This document shows positions 7,187-16,715 of a DNA stretch of 45,487 bases, in pieces. The translations under genes were made by a program, and so were the position numbers. Source of the stretch: Aeromonas allosaccharophila (GTDB lineage Bacteria; Pseudomonadota; Gammaproteobacteria; Enterobacterales; Aeromonadaceae); NCBI RefSeq assembly GCF_000819685.1, contig NZ_CDBR01000086.1, forward strand, positions 1-45,487. The letters are read 5' to 3'. The stretch's first letter is position 1, and each line of letters opens with the position of its first letter. The notes below the pieces were generated by a model. That model searched no databases, was not told the origin of the DNA, and worked only from the letters and a program-made list of their open reading frames with translations.

Positions 7187-8254
7187 TTAACCCGCCTTGG
7201 CCACCATGGCTTTCAGCTGCAGGAAGTACTGCTCGTAGAGGCGGGAGGCATCCCCTACATCGGACTGGAACTCGCCCTTGCGCTTGATCTCGTCGCTCGG
7301 GAAGACCATGGGATTGTTGCGAAACGCCGGGGTGAGCAGGGGAATGGCATCCTTGACCGGTGTGGGGTAACCAATCGCCTCGGCCACCTTGGCGGCCACA
7401 TCGGGGCGCATCAGGAAGTTGATCAGGGCGTGGGCCTCTTTCACATGCTTGGCCTTGGCCGGGATGGCGAGGTTGTCCATCCAGAGTACCGCCCCTTCTT
7501 CGGGGTAGGTCATCTGGATGGAGGGGTATTCGCGCTGGGCGCCGTAGGCCGAGCCGTTCCACAGCATGCCGATATTGACCTCACCTGCGATAAAGGGGTC
7601 GGCCGGGTTGTCGGAGTTGAACGCCTTGACGTTGGGCATCAGCTTTTTCAGGTATTCGAACGCTTCGGCAATTTGCGCCTTGTCCTGGGTGTTGGGGCTG
7701 TAGCCCAGCTGCGCCAGCGCGATATGGAACACCTCGCGGGCATCGTCCATCAGCAGCAGGCTCTCTTTCCACTCCGGTGCCCAGAGCTGTTTCCAACTGG
7801 TAACGGGTTGCTCGATGATGTCGGTGTTGGTGCCGATCCCGGTTGCGCCCCAGATATAGGGGATGGAGTAGCGGTTGTCCGGGTCGTACTCGTGGTTGAG
7901 CAGGGTAGGGTCGAGGTGCTTGAAGTTGGGCAGCTGGGCGCGATCCAGCGGCTGCAGCATTCCCTCTTTGGCCATTTTCGAGATGAAATAGGTGCTGGGC
8001 ACGACCACGTCATAGCCGTCGCCATGGGTTTTCAGCTTGGCGTAGAGGGTCTCGTTGGATTCGTAGGTGGAGTAGATCACCTTGATACCGGTCTCTTGCT
8101 GGAACTGCTCCAACAGACCGTCCGGCACATATTCCGACCAGTTGTAGAAGTAGACCACCTTGTCGTCGGCCGCGTGAGCGCTCTGGCTCAGCAGCGGGGT
8201 GGTGAGGGTGAGGGCGGCTGCCAGCAGGGCGCCGGCCTGGTGTTGGATTGTCAT
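7187..8254 (-). CDS. potD: Spermidine/putrescine-binding periplasmic protein
   Basis: Binds polyamines in the periplasm for PotABC. The 355-residue protein has a signal peptide ending SAHA (cleavage near residue 28). The mature chain begins ADDKVVYFYNWSEYVPDGLL, the hallmark YNWSEY of PotD/PotF-type proteins. Further family segments are YDVVVPSTYF, IPYIWGATGIGTN, LLMDDAREV and GEVNIGMLWNGSA, the last with polyamine-contacting aromatic residues. The ATG at 8254 has GGAG 6 nt upstream; a TTG just before it is in frame but less likely. It is the last gene of the operon, 81 nt after potC. Confidence 0.96.
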   Translation of the reverse strand: MTIQHQAGALLAAALTLTTPLLSQSAHAADDKVVYFYNWSEYVPDGLLEQFQQETGIKVIYSTYESNETLYAKLKTHGDGYDVVVPSTYFISKMAKEGMLQPLDRAQLPNFKHLDPTLLNHEYDPDNRYSIPYIWGATGIGTNTDIIEQPVTSWKQLWAPEWKESLLLMDDAREVFHIALAQLGYSPNTQDKAQIAEAFEYLKKLMPNVKAFNSDNPADPFIAGEVNIGMLWNGSAYGAQREYPSIQMTYPEEGAVLWMDNLAIPAKAKHVKEAHALINFLMRPDVAAKVAEAIGYPTPVKDAIPLLTPAFRNNPMVFPSDEIKRKGEFQSDVGDASRLYEQYFLQLKAMVAKAG

Positions 8255-8335
8255 CAATAACTCCTTGGGGTTATGGGGCCTTGCGGCCCACCGTGACAGA
8301 GTTCGCCAAAGGTGGCGGGGACGAAACGGGCAGGG

Positions 8336-9106
8336 TCAACCCTGCCGTTTGCGCAGTAACAGTTGTGCCAGCAGCACCATCCCGAGGGAGGCGACCAGCA
8401 TCAGGGTGGCTAGGGCGTTGACCTCGGGGGAGACCCCCACCTTGACCATGGAGTAGATCTTGAGCGGCAGGATCTCGTAGGCCGGGCCGGTAACAAAGGA
8501 GCTCACCACCACGTCGTCCAGCGACAGGGTAAAGGAGAGCAGCCAGCCCGCCATCACCGCCGGTAGCGCCAGCGGCAGTATGATGCGGCGCAGAATGATC
8601 CACTCGCCAGCCCCCAGATCCCGCGCTGCCTCCAGCATCCGCACATCAAAACCGCACAGCCGCGAGTAGACGGTGATCACCACGAACGGCAGGCAGAAGG
8701 TGATGTGAGCGATCAGCAGCGACCAGAAGCCGAGCGCAATGCCGGTCACCACAAACAGGGTCAGCAGGGAGATGGCCATCACGATATCGGGGGACATCAT
8801 CACCACGAACAGCATGCCGCTCACGTACTGCTTGCCGCGAAAGCGGTAGCGAAACAGCGCCACGGCGGTGAGGGTTCCGATCAGGGTGGCTGCGGTGGCG
8901 GTGAGGGCGGCGATGGTCAGGGAGTGCTGGGCGGCCTGCATCAGGCTGGCGCTGGCAAACAGCTTCTCATACCAGCCCAGGGTAAAGCCGCGCCAGTCGA
9001 TGCCATATTTCGACAGGTTGAAGGAGTTGGCGATCAGCACCCCGATGGGCACATAGAGATAGCCAAACACCAGCAGCAGGAACAGAGCTTTCAGTGCGCG
9101 TATCAT
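8336..9106 (-). CDS. potC: Spermidine/putrescine ABC transporter permease PotC
   Basis: Inner-membrane permease of 256 residues with about six helices and the cytoplasmic EAA loop ([20 protein letters not shown], near residue 180) that docks on PotA. It opens with [20 protein letters not shown], typical of PotC. Its ATG overlaps the potB stop (ATGA, 9103-9106), implying translational coupling. It works with PotB as a heterodimeric channel. Confidence 0.96.
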   Translation of the reverse strand: MIRALKALFLLLVFGYLYVPIGVLIANSFNLSKYGIDWRGFTLGWYEKLFASASLMQAAQHSLTIAALTATAATLIGTLTAVALFRYRFRGKQYVSGMLFVVMMSPDIVMAISLLTLFVVTGIALGFWSLLIAHITFCLPFVVITVYSRLCGFDVRMLEAARDLGAGEWIILRRIILPLALPAVMAGWLLSFTLSLDDVVVSSFVTGPAYEILPLKIYSMVKVGVSPEVNALATLMLVASLGMVLLAQLLLRKRQG

Positions 9107-9976
9107 GCCAGCTCCCCCTTCTTGCTAAGCAGCTTGCCCGCCCGCCAGTAGCAGTAGACCAACAGTGCCATCAGCACCGTCAGCATCACGCTGATGGCGG
9201 CGCCAAAGGGCCAGTCACGGCTGTTGAGGAACTGGGTCTTGATCAGGTTGCCGATCAGCAGGTGCTTGGCGCCCCCCAGCAAGTCGGAGACATAGAACAT
9301 CCCCATGGCGGGCAGGAACACCAGCAGACAACCGGCGATGATGCCGGGCAGGGTGAGGGGCAAGATGATCCGTACCAGCCGCTGCCAGCCGTTGGCGCCA
9401 AGATCTCGCGCTGCCTCCAGCAAACGGCCATCCAGCTTCTCGATGCTGGAGTAGAGCGGCAGCACCATAAAGGGGAGCAGCACATAGACCAGCCCGATGA
9501 TGACGGCCACCTCGGTATACATCATCTGCAGCGGCCGCTCTATAAGCCCCAGATCCAGCAGCCAGCCATTGATCAGCCCCCGGGTGCCGAGCAGCACCTT
9601 GAGCGCATAGGTACGAATGAGGGAGTTGGTCCAGAACGGCACCACCACCAGAAACAGCAGCAGCGGGCGGATACGCGTTGGCAGATGGGCCAGCAGCCAG
9701 GCAAAGGGGTAACCCACCAGCAAGCAGATGCTTGTAGCGAGCAGCGCCAGCCAGAGGGAGTGGAGCAGCACCTCGAAATAGAGGGGGTCCAGCAGGCGGC
9801 CATAGTTGCTCAGGGTAAAGAGCGGTGCGATAAGCTCGGACTCGTCACGGGTCAGGAAGCTGACGCCGATGATCATCAGGTTGGGCAGGAAGACAAACAG
9901 CGTCAGCCAGCCGAGGATCAGCGCGATGGCCCCGTTGCGAAAGCCGTTGTGGGCAAAGCTGTGCGCTACCCGCAGA

Positions 9977-9990
<14 letters not shown>
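9103..9990 (-). CDS. potB: Spermidine/putrescine ABC transporter permease PotB
   Basis: Permease partner of PotC, 295 residues with about six helices and an EAA loop ([20 protein letters not shown]). [12 protein letters not shown] in the middle is characteristic of PotB. The start chosen is ATG 9990 ([16 protein letters not shown]), which overlaps the end of potA by 14 nt. A frame extending farther up would run through potA and has no supporting start. Confidence 0.95.
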
Positions 9991-11080
<1,090 letters not shown>

Positions 11081-11128
11081 CCGCCAGTCTCACCCCTGCC
11101 AGTGGCCATCGTGTTGAAAGAGGGCCGC

Positions 11129-11156
11129 ATTCTATGCAGCCAATCCATGAAATCAA
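11129..11156 (-). promoter_or_regulatory. Predicted pot operon promoter
   Basis: Minus-strand -35 TTGATT (11156-11151) and -10 TAGAAT (11134-11129), 16 bp apart, about 50 nt before potA. Each box matches the sigma-70 consensus at four or five of six positions. Confidence 0.5.
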
Positions 11157-11223
11157 AGGCTTTTTGGCCCGAATTAGCCGCAAGTGCGCAGGAAAAACGG
11201 CTACGAATAGCAGGCCAAATCGC

Positions 11224-11229
11224 TATAAT
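11224..11229 (+). promoter_or_regulatory. Consensus -10 box before the membrane-protein gene
   Basis: A perfect TATAAT with no clear -35 at 16-18 bp. It would start transcription near 11236, divergent from pot, and supports a coding start downstream of that point. Confidence 0.45.
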
Positions 11230-11281
11230 GTGCCACCTGATTTGGTCGTTTTAGATATTGGATAGTCAATTGAGTAATAAA

Positions 11282-12019
11282 ATGCGTATTGGCGGCTCCC
11301 TTGAGCAGTCTCTGAACCAGGGCTACCGCCTTGATCTGAAAGGGGTCATCCAGGAGGGATGGCAACAGACCCGCCGTACCGGATTTGGCCTGCTGCTGGC
11401 GATTGTCGGGGTGACGGCGATCTGGATCCTGCTTAGCAATGTGCTGCTGTTGCCCTATCTGGGGGATGACAACCAGATGAATGTGGCCATGGTGCTGAGC
11501 TTGCTGATGACGGTGGTGATGGCCCCCATGACCAGCTCCCTCGATATGCTGGGGTTGCAGCAGTCGGTCGGGGTGCGTGCCCGGGCCAACCAGGTGTTCG
11601 ACTTCTTCCGCCATTTTGTGCGCCTTGGCATGTTGAGCTTGCTTGGCAGTCTGCTCACCAGCCTGTTTGGCCCGCTGTTCGATCTGCTGGGATTGCCCGC
11701 CGTACTCTCTTTCATTCCCTCGGCCCTGATTGGCATGGGACTGCTCTTTACCGTACCGCTGGTGCTGGAGCGCGGCCTGACGCCGCCCCAGGCCATTCTG
11801 ATCTCTCTCAAGCTCTTTGCGCGCGGCTGGCCCAGCATTGTGCTGTTCCACGGCGTGATGACCGCGCTCTTCTTCCTGGCTCTGATCCCCATGGGGTTGG
11901 GGCTTATCTGGGTGGCACCGCTCTATTTCAACTGCAAGGGGATCCTCTATCGGGATCTCTGCGGCGTGGCAGTAGAGGTTAACGAGGTGACAGAAGGCCC
12001 CAACCATTTCAATGCATGA
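11282..12019 (+). CDS. Polytopic inner-membrane protein, YciC/UPF0259-like
   Basis: A 245-residue protein with about six hydrophobic helices separated by short loops (GFGLLLAIVGVTAIWILL near residue 35, then helices near 70, 120, 145, 180 and 205) and a hydrophilic first 30 residues. Length, helix layout and the GMGLLFTVPLVLERGLTPPQ mid-section resemble the YciC (UPF0259) family of unknown function. The resemblance is by eye only. An in-frame TTG at 11258 could also be the start; ATG 11282 is preceded by GAG at 7 nt. The DUF2987 gene follows after 16 nt, probably in one transcript. Confidence 0.75.
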   Translation: MRIGGSLEQSLNQGYRLDLKGVIQEGWQQTRRTGFGLLLAIVGVTAIWILLSNVLLLPYLGDDNQMNVAMVLSLLMTVVMAPMTSSLDMLGLQQSVGVRARANQVFDFFRHFVRLGMLSLLGSLLTSLFGPLFDLLGLPAVLSFIPSALIGMGLLFTVPLVLERGLTPPQAILISLKLFARGWPSIVLFHGVMTALFFLALIPMGLGLIWVAPLYFNCKGILYRDLCGVAVEVNEVTEGPNHFNA

Positions 12020-12035
12020 TGCAAAAGGATGTTGA

Positions 12036-12722
12036 ATGACCCGTCGATATGGAGTGACCAAGGCCTTGCGCCATAGCTTGCTGGCCAGTCTCTTGCTGCC
12101 AGGGCTGGCGCTGGCTGAGCCGGTGCTGGATCTGCAATACAGCACCTTCTACAGCCAGATGAAGACCTTTGCCAAAGGGGAGTTTGGTCACGCCAGACTG
12201 GGGTTTTATCTGACCGATCCGCAAAATGGTCAGCGCTGCGGTCTGGTCTCTGCGCGGGTATCGACGCAGGACAAGGAGGTCGCGGGCGAGGTGACGGTCG
12301 ATAGCGAGCTGCGACTGCCGTTTGATGATGATCTCAACCTCGACAAAGGGATGGTGCAGGTCACGCTCAAAGAGCCCCACGCCAGCTGCGATATGGCAGT
12401 ACAGGTGATGGCCGACGCACCGAACGGCCCCGAGCTGCCGCTGGCCGAGCTGGCGGCGCGTCAGCAGCAGATGCAGTCGCTGCTCGACAAGATGGCAGGC
12501 ATGGTCGGCAAGCACTTCCTGCCGAAGATGGAAGGGGTGCGCATTACCCTGGTGCAGCAGAGCGGCACCGCTTATCTGATTGATGGCGCCCGTCAGGAGG
12601 CGCTGCCCTGGCAGGAAGGCCATCTGCTGCTGAGCAATGAGCAACTGGCTGCGTTCGCCGCCGGGCAACTGCGCCTGCAGGGTGAGGTGCTGAGGTTGAC
12701 CCCTTGGCTGCACAAGGGCTGA
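12036..12722 (+). CDS. Secreted DUF2987-family protein of unknown function
   Basis: A 228-residue protein with a signal peptide (hydrophobic LLASLLLPGLALA, cleavage near residue 27). The mature domain begins EPVLDLQYSTFYSQMKTFAKG and contains GHARLGFYLTDPQNGQRCGL, a pattern I associate with DUF2987 proteins of Vibrio, Shewanella and Aeromonas. Two cysteines (RCGL near residue 69 and SCDM near 117) could form a periplasmic disulphide. The start has AAGGATG about 4 nt upstream. No function is known. It is cotranscribed with the membrane protein before it and closed by a strong terminator. Confidence 0.75.
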   Translation: MTRRYGVTKALRHSLLASLLLPGLALAEPVLDLQYSTFYSQMKTFAKGEFGHARLGFYLTDPQNGQRCGLVSARVSTQDKEVAGEVTVDSELRLPFDDDLNLDKGMVQVTLKEPHASCDMAVQVMADAPNGPELPLAELAARQQQMQSLLDKMAGMVGKHFLPKMEGVRITLVQQSGTAYLIDGARQEALPWQEGHLLLSNEQLAAFAAGQLRLQGEVLRLTPWLHKG

Positions 12723-12733
12723 TGTTGGTGGTG

Positions 12734-12751
12734 CTGTCACCGCAGTGACAG
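12734..12751. repeat. Small inverted repeat after the DUF2987 gene
   Basis: CTGTCAC / GTGACAG, a perfect 7-bp stem with a 4-base loop, 12 nt past the stop. It has no T-run and probably forms a tandem 3' structure with the terminator that follows. Confidence 0.4.
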
Positions 12752-12766
12752 ACCAATCCAGAAAGC

Positions 12767-12796
12767 AAAAAAGGAGCGATTATCGCTCCTTTTTTA
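12767..12796. terminator. Bidirectional intrinsic terminator
   Basis: GGAGCGA / TCGCTCC stem (12773-12789) flanked by six As on the left and a run of Ts on the right. It serves the DUF2987 gene on the plus strand and ttcA on the minus strand. Confidence 0.85.
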
Positions 12797-12825
12797 TTGC
12801 GTGGCGTTTGCCCTGTGACGGCGGC

Positions 12826-13734
12826 TTAGCGCACTTCAATCACATCCAGCATATCCATCTCGTCGATGTCCAGCAGCGGAGCCTTTGGCATCTCGGGCGG
12901 ATCAAACGCCTTGTCGCCGCCATCGATAATGCCGGAGTCGCGGTTGATGCTCTTGAAGTCAAACAGCTTGTGATCGAGCAGGTGACTCGGGATCACATCC
13001 TGAATGGCGGTGAACATGGTTTCGATACGACCGGGGAAGCGGCGATCCCAATCCTGCATCATCTGCTTGATGGCCTGACGCTGCAGGTTCTCCTGCGAGC
13101 CGCACAGGTTGCACGGGATGATGGGGAAGGCTTTGACCTCGGCGTAACGCACCAGATCTTTCTCTTTGCAGTAGGCCAGCGGGCGGATCACCACGTTCTT
13201 GCCATCGTCACTCACCAGCTTGGGCGGCATGGACTTGAGCTTGCCACCGTAGAACATGTTGAGGAACAGGGTCTCGAGGATGTCATCGCGGTGGTGGCCA
13301 AGGGCAATCTTGGTGCAACCCAGCTCCTGGGCGGTGCGATAGAGAATACCGCGGCGCAGTCGTGAGCAGAGGGAGCAGGTGGTTTTGCCTTCCGGTACCT
13401 TCTCCTTGACGATGGAGTAGGTATCTTCCTCGACGATCTTGTACTCGATAGCGAGTGAGGCGAGGTATTCAGGCAGCACATGCTCGGGGAAGCCAGGCTG
13501 CTTCTGATCCAGGTTGACGGCAACCAGATCGAAATGGATGGGGGCACTGGCTTTGAGGCTCATCAGTATGTCGAGCATACCGAAGCTGTCCTTGCCGCCG
13601 GAAAGGCAGACCATGACCTTGTCGCCCTCTTCAATCATGTTGAAGTCGGCAATGGCCTGACCCACGTTGCGCCGCAGGCGCTTCTGCAGTTTGTTAAAAC
13701 TGTATTTATCTTTGGCGTTCAGCTCTTCTAGCAT
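12826..13734 (-). CDS. ttcA: tRNA 2-thiocytidine(32) synthetase
   Basis: Thiolates C32 of certain tRNAs using ATP and an iron-sulphur cluster. The 302-residue protein is nearly collinear with E. coli TtcA. It has the PP-loop SGGKDS near residue 45, the cluster-ligand pair in [12 protein letters not shown] near 118, HHRDD near 147 and a second CxxC in IPCNLCGSQ near 200. The acidic C-terminal tail (about 270-302) is divergent, as is usual. The start at 13734 fits the family. It follows uspE on the same strand but has its own promoter in the 74-nt gap. Confidence 0.97.
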   Translation of the reverse strand: MLEELNAKDKYSFNKLQKRLRRNVGQAIADFNMIEEGDKVMVCLSGGKDSFGMLDILMSLKASAPIHFDLVAVNLDQKQPGFPEHVLPEYLASLAIEYKIVEEDTYSIVKEKVPEGKTTCSLCSRLRRGILYRTAQELGCTKIALGHHRDDILETLFLNMFYGGKLKSMPPKLVSDDGKNVVIRPLAYCKEKDLVRYAEVKAFPIIPCNLCGSQENLQRQAIKQMMQDWDRRFPGRIETMFTAIQDVIPSHLLDHKLFDFKSINRDSGIIDGGDKAFDPPEMPKAPLLDIDEMDMLDVIEVR

Positions 13735-13766
13735 GCTCGTAAAACCCGGGACACAAATAAGCGCGT

Positions 13767-13794
13767 TATTATAGCCATGTCCCGGGGGAGGGCA
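13767..13794 (-). promoter_or_regulatory. Predicted ttcA promoter within an inverted repeat
   Basis: Minus-strand -35 TTGCCC (13794-13789) and -10 TATAAT (13772-13767), 16 bp apart. The -10 lies inside the loop of a 9-bp inverted repeat (CCCGGGACA at 13744-13752 and its complement at 13777-13785). Confidence 0.5.
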
Positions 13795-13810
13795 AGGTGC
13801 CAGGCACCTT
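13793..13810 (-). terminator. Hairpin at the uspE stop codon
   Basis: AAGGTGCC / GGCACCTT stem with almost no loop, overlapping the uspE stop. There is no T-run, so it is a weak candidate terminator. Confidence 0.3.
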
Positions 13811-14756
13811 ATGATTGTTTGCGACGACTGTCGACCGGGCAGCTGTAGTCAGCCGGTTTGAGGATCAGGATGTCGCAGGAGAGGCGGTCAATCACATGTT
13901 CGGCAGTATTGCCGAGCAACGCAGCAGAAAGCCCGGTACGCCCGACACAACCCATGATCATCAATGTCGCCTTGAGCTCTTCGGCCATATCCGGCAACAC
14001 CTCTTCCGGCAGTCCTTCTGCCACCCGGGTCCAGAGATGACCAATCCCGAACTTGTCGGCATGGCTGAGCAGCAGGCTTTCATGATGTTTGCGGATAGCC
14101 TCGTTATAGGCGTTGGGGTCAAACTCCGGCAGCTCGATGGCCACGTTGACCGGGGTGCCCGGGTAGGTGTTGACCAGATAGAGGTTGGAGCCCAGCAGTT
14201 CGGCGATATCGCTCCCCTCCTGGGTGATCCGTTCGTTGAGCAGTTTCTGATCCGGATCGTCGCTTGAGCAGTTGATGGCGGCGATGATGTTGCCACCCCG
14301 TTGCCAGTGCCCCTCCTTGACCAGCAGCACCGGACAGGGGCATTTGCGCAGCAGATGCCAGTCGGTGGGGGTAAAGATGAAGGTTTGCAGGAAGCTGTGA
14401 TGGTGGGTGGCCTTGACCACCAGATCGTGGTGCTGCTCCAGCACCTCCTGAATGACACATTCGAAGGGGCGATTGTGCCAGACCACCTTCACCTCGCAGG
14501 CAATCCCCTGTGCCCGATAGGGGGTCAGGATCTCGTCCAGCCACTCACGTCGCTGTGAAATGACGCCGTCGCGCATCTCTTGCCGCTCGTCCACCGAGAG
14601 CATGGCGGTCATTTCATACGAGAAGTCATAGATGGTGAGCAGCAGGGTCAGATGGGCGTTTTCGTCCAGCTCGGCGACTTTGACTGCCCGTTCGAGGGCG
14701 ATTTGACGCTCCTCTTCTGGATTGATAATCACCAGAATATTCTGATATTTGACCAT
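13809..14756 (-). CDS. uspE: Universal stress protein E (tandem UspA domains)
   Basis: Cytoplasmic 315-residue protein made of two UspA-type alpha/beta domains (about 1-150 and 155-310). It begins [20 protein letters not shown]. The second domain ends with [20 protein letters not shown], similar to the GxxGxxG...GS nucleotide-binding loop, with Asn before Thr. In E. coli uspE supports survival and motility or adhesion responses. An adjacent fnr is a conserved arrangement in E. coli and Vibrio. The start at 14756 has GGAGGAG just upstream; an in-frame ATG 24 nt earlier would sit before that Shine-Dalgarno sequence and is rejected. Confidence 0.94.
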   Translation of the reverse strand: MVKYQNILVIINPEEERQIALERAVKVAELDENAHLTLLLTIYDFSYEMTAMLSVDERQEMRDGVISQRREWLDEILTPYRAQGIACEVKVVWHNRPFECVIQEVLEQHHDLVVKATHHHSFLQTFIFTPTDWHLLRKCPCPVLLVKEGHWQRGGNIIAAINCSSDDPDQKLLNERITQEGSDIAELLGSNLYLVNTYPGTPVNVAIELPEFDPNAYNEAIRKHHESLLLSHADKFGIGHLWTRVAEGLPEEVLPDMAEELKATLMIMGCVGRTGLSAALLGNTAEHVIDRLSCDILILKPADYSCPVDSRRKQS

Positions 14757-14894
14757 CTTCTCCTCCTTGGAAAAGTCCAATGACAGCAGAATGTTAGCTA
14801 TTACAGCTTAGCGCAGGAGGAGGGTATCTGGAACGTACCGGATCACATTCCAGAGGAAAGGATCCGGCAGGGAAAGCGGGCTTTAAAAGAGTGC

Positions 14895-15650
14895 TCAGCC
14901 ACAGGCTGGTCGGGTTGCACCGGCCATCATGCCAAGGGCGACCTGATCCAGCACGGTAATGTATTTGCCTTTGACGCTGATAAGACCGGACTTCTGGAAA
15001 CGGCCGAGCAGACGACTGATGGTCTCGACGGTCAGCCCCAGATAGTTGCCGATATCGCCACGGGTCATGGAGAGACGGAACTCCTTGGCGGAGAAGCCAC
15101 GCTCGGAGAAGCGTACCGACAGATTGTGCAGGAAGGCGGCGAGGCGCTCTTCGGCATTTTTCTTGGAGAGCAACAGGATCATCTCCTGATCGCCCATGAT
15201 TTCATTGCTCATCAGACGCATGATCTGCTGACGCAGCTTGGGCATCTTGCCGGAGAGATCGTCGAGCACTTCAAACGGGATCTCGCACACCATGGCGGTT
15301 TCCAGCGCCTGGGCGAAGGAGGGGTGTGCCTGTTTGTGGATGGCGTCGAAACCAACCAGATCGCCAGCGAGGTGGAACGCGGTGATCTGCTCATCCCCTT
15401 GCTCGGTGATGGTGTAAGACTTGATGGTCCCGGAACGGATGGCATAGAGCGATTTGAACTCGTCGCCAGCCTTGAACAGCTCTTCACCCTTCTGGATCGG
15501 CTTCTTGCGCTCGATGATGCTGTCCAGCTGATCAAGCTCGTTGTCGTTCAGAGTGAAGGGAATACAGAGCTGACTGATACTGCAATCCTGGCAATGAATT
15601 GCACAGCCACCGCTCTGGATACGTCTGCCAGGTTTCTTTTCCGGGATCAT
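14895..15650 (-). CDS. fnr: Oxygen-sensing global regulator FNR
   Basis: A [4Fe-4S] transcription factor active without oxygen. The 251-residue protein keeps all four cluster cysteines at the E. coli positions (Cys20, Cys23, Cys29, Cys122) in [14 protein letters not shown] and MVCEIPF. A CRP-like sensor fold (about 30-140), a dimer helix and a DNA-binding helix-turn-helix ([20 protein letters not shown]) follow. The latter has the Glu-Ser-Arg recognition residues in VETISRL. It lies directly downstream of the cbb3 assembly genes it is expected to control, with uspE 138 nt farther on. An exact FNR box precedes it. Confidence 0.97.
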   Translation of the reverse strand: MIPEKKPGRRIQSGGCAIHCQDCSISQLCIPFTLNDNELDQLDSIIERKKPIQKGEELFKAGDEFKSLYAIRSGTIKSYTITEQGDEQITAFHLAGDLVGFDAIHKQAHPSFAQALETAMVCEIPFEVLDDLSGKMPKLRQQIMRLMSNEIMGDQEMILLLSKKNAEERLAAFLHNLSVRFSERGFSAKEFRLSMTRGDIGNYLGLTVETISRLLGRFQKSGLISVKGKYITVLDQVALGMMAGATRPACG

Positions 15651-15666
15651 AGGCTCATACGAATAA

Positions 15667-15680
15667 TTGATTTATATCAA
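15667..15680. promoter_or_regulatory. Consensus FNR box before fnr
   Basis: TTGATTTATATCAA matches TTGAT-N4-ATCAA at all ten fixed positions and ends 16 nt before the fnr ATG. So close to the start codon it would block transcription or initiation, implying autorepression, which is known for E. coli fnr. Confidence 0.85.
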
Positions 15681-15718
15681 ACAAGTTTACCATCAACTCA
15701 TCCGTTTTGGATAGGGTT

Positions 15719-16405
15719 TCAAAAGGAAGCAATGCCAATCCACAGGGTATGCACCCCGAACAAAATGAGCAGCAGGGCACCGCCAAGGCGCAAACTGCGC
15801 AGGGTAAGCCAGTATCTCAGGCGATCGGCAAGCCCCCCCAACGCGAACAGGGTGGGCAGGGTGCCGAGACCAAAAAAGAGCATGATCAGCGCCCCGCCAC
15901 TGGCTGAACCCGCCGCCGCGCTCCAGGTCAGCATGGAATAGACCAGCCCGCAGGGCAGCCAACCCCACACCATGCCAAAGGGCAGTGCCTGCAGCGGTGA
16001 GGTGAAGGGGAGAAACTTGCCCGCCAGCGGTTTGATACGGGGCCACAGCCTGGCGCCGAGCCGCTCCAGCAGCAAGATCCCTTGCCACCAGCCCGCCAGA
16101 TAAAGGCCAAGTGCAATCATCAGCAGTGCCGCCACGAGGCGCAAACCGGCGATAGCGTGTTTGCCAGCGCCGAGCTCGCTGGTGGTCGCCAGCAGCCCGC
16201 CAGCCAAGGCGCCTGCAATGACATAGCTCAGGATCCGGCCGAGGTTGTAGTTGAGCAGATAGGTGAGCCGTCCCCAGAAGTGCTGCTTGTTGGCGGGGAT
16301 CGCCATTGAGAGCGCGGCGGAGACGCCACCGCACATGCCGATACAGTGGGCAGAGCCTGCCAGTCCGACCAGCAAGGCCCCGGCCAGATCAAGGTTGTGG
16401 GTCAT
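15719..16405 (-). CDS. TauE/SafE-like membrane protein of the cbb3 assembly cluster
   Basis: A 228-residue inner-membrane protein with about six helices. It starts MTHNLDLAGALLVGLAGSAHCIGMCGGVSAAL. The GSAHCIGMCGG motif with two cysteines, and WGWLPCGLVYSML with another, are typical of the TauE/SafE-DsbD-like proteins that follow ccoS in Pseudomonas, Vibrio and Shewanella. A part in copper or heme handling for the oxidase is likely from context and unproven. The start at 16405 overlaps the last 17 nt of ccoS, so translation is probably coupled. Its end is 68 nt from fnr. Confidence 0.85.
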   Translation of the reverse strand: MTHNLDLAGALLVGLAGSAHCIGMCGGVSAALSMAIPANKQHFWGRLTYLLNYNLGRILSYVIAGALAGGLLATTSELGAGKHAIAGLRLVAALLMIALGLYLAGWWQGILLLERLGARLWPRIKPLAGKFLPFTSPLQALPFGMVWGWLPCGLVYSMLTWSAAAGSASGGALIMLFFGLGTLPTLFALGGLADRLRYWLTLRSLRLGGALLLILFGVHTLWIGIASF

Positions 16406-16577
16406 GGTCAGCAGGCTTTGCGGGTTTGCGGGCGGGCTGCTCTTCGTCAAACAGGATGTTGGAACCCTGCCGGTCGAGATCTTCAAACTGCTCGGAGCGA
16501 ATGGCCCAGAAGAAGACGACCCCGGCGATGATCACAAACAGGATGGCGATGGGGATCAGGACAAAAATTATATTCAT
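16389..16577 (-). CDS. ccoS: cbb3 oxidase assembly protein CcoS
   Basis: A 62-residue single-span membrane protein. MNIIFVLIPIAILFVIIAGVVFFWAIRS forms the membrane helix, followed by the family motif EQFEDLDRQGSNILFDEE and a proline/lysine-rich tail. CcoS is required for cofactor insertion into the oxidase in Rhodobacter. The start at 16577 matches the family; AGG lies about 9 nt upstream. It is separated from ccoI by a hairpin and about 140 nt. Confidence 0.93.
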   Translation of the reverse strand: MNIIFVLIPIAILFVIIAGVVFFWAIRSEQFEDLDRQGSNILFDEEQPARKPAKPADHDPQP

Positions 16578-16660
16578 GAGAGGTACCTTGGCGTTCATCC
16601 TTGGCAAGCGTCCCCTATGGTAACCCTGTTCGGGCAGGGGGCCAGCCGCTATCAATTAGA

Positions 16661-16691
16661 AATGTGGCCTGCATCGGAGGCAGGCCACATT
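16661..16691 (-). terminator. Hairpin between ccoI and ccoS
   Basis: Perfect 12-bp stem (AATGTGGCCTGC and its complement, 7-nt loop). It is followed on the minus strand by TTCTAATTG, a poor T-run. It may attenuate or stabilise rather than fully terminate, since ccoS lies beyond it. Confidence 0.45.
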
Positions 16692-16715
16692 TTCAGCTAT
16701 TTTCCGCCACCGGCC

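Noticed and set aside
12738..12751. GTCAC-N4-GTGAC resembling a MatP matS site
   Set aside because: The half-sites are in the inverse order to matS (GTGAC...GTCAC); it is a simple hairpin.
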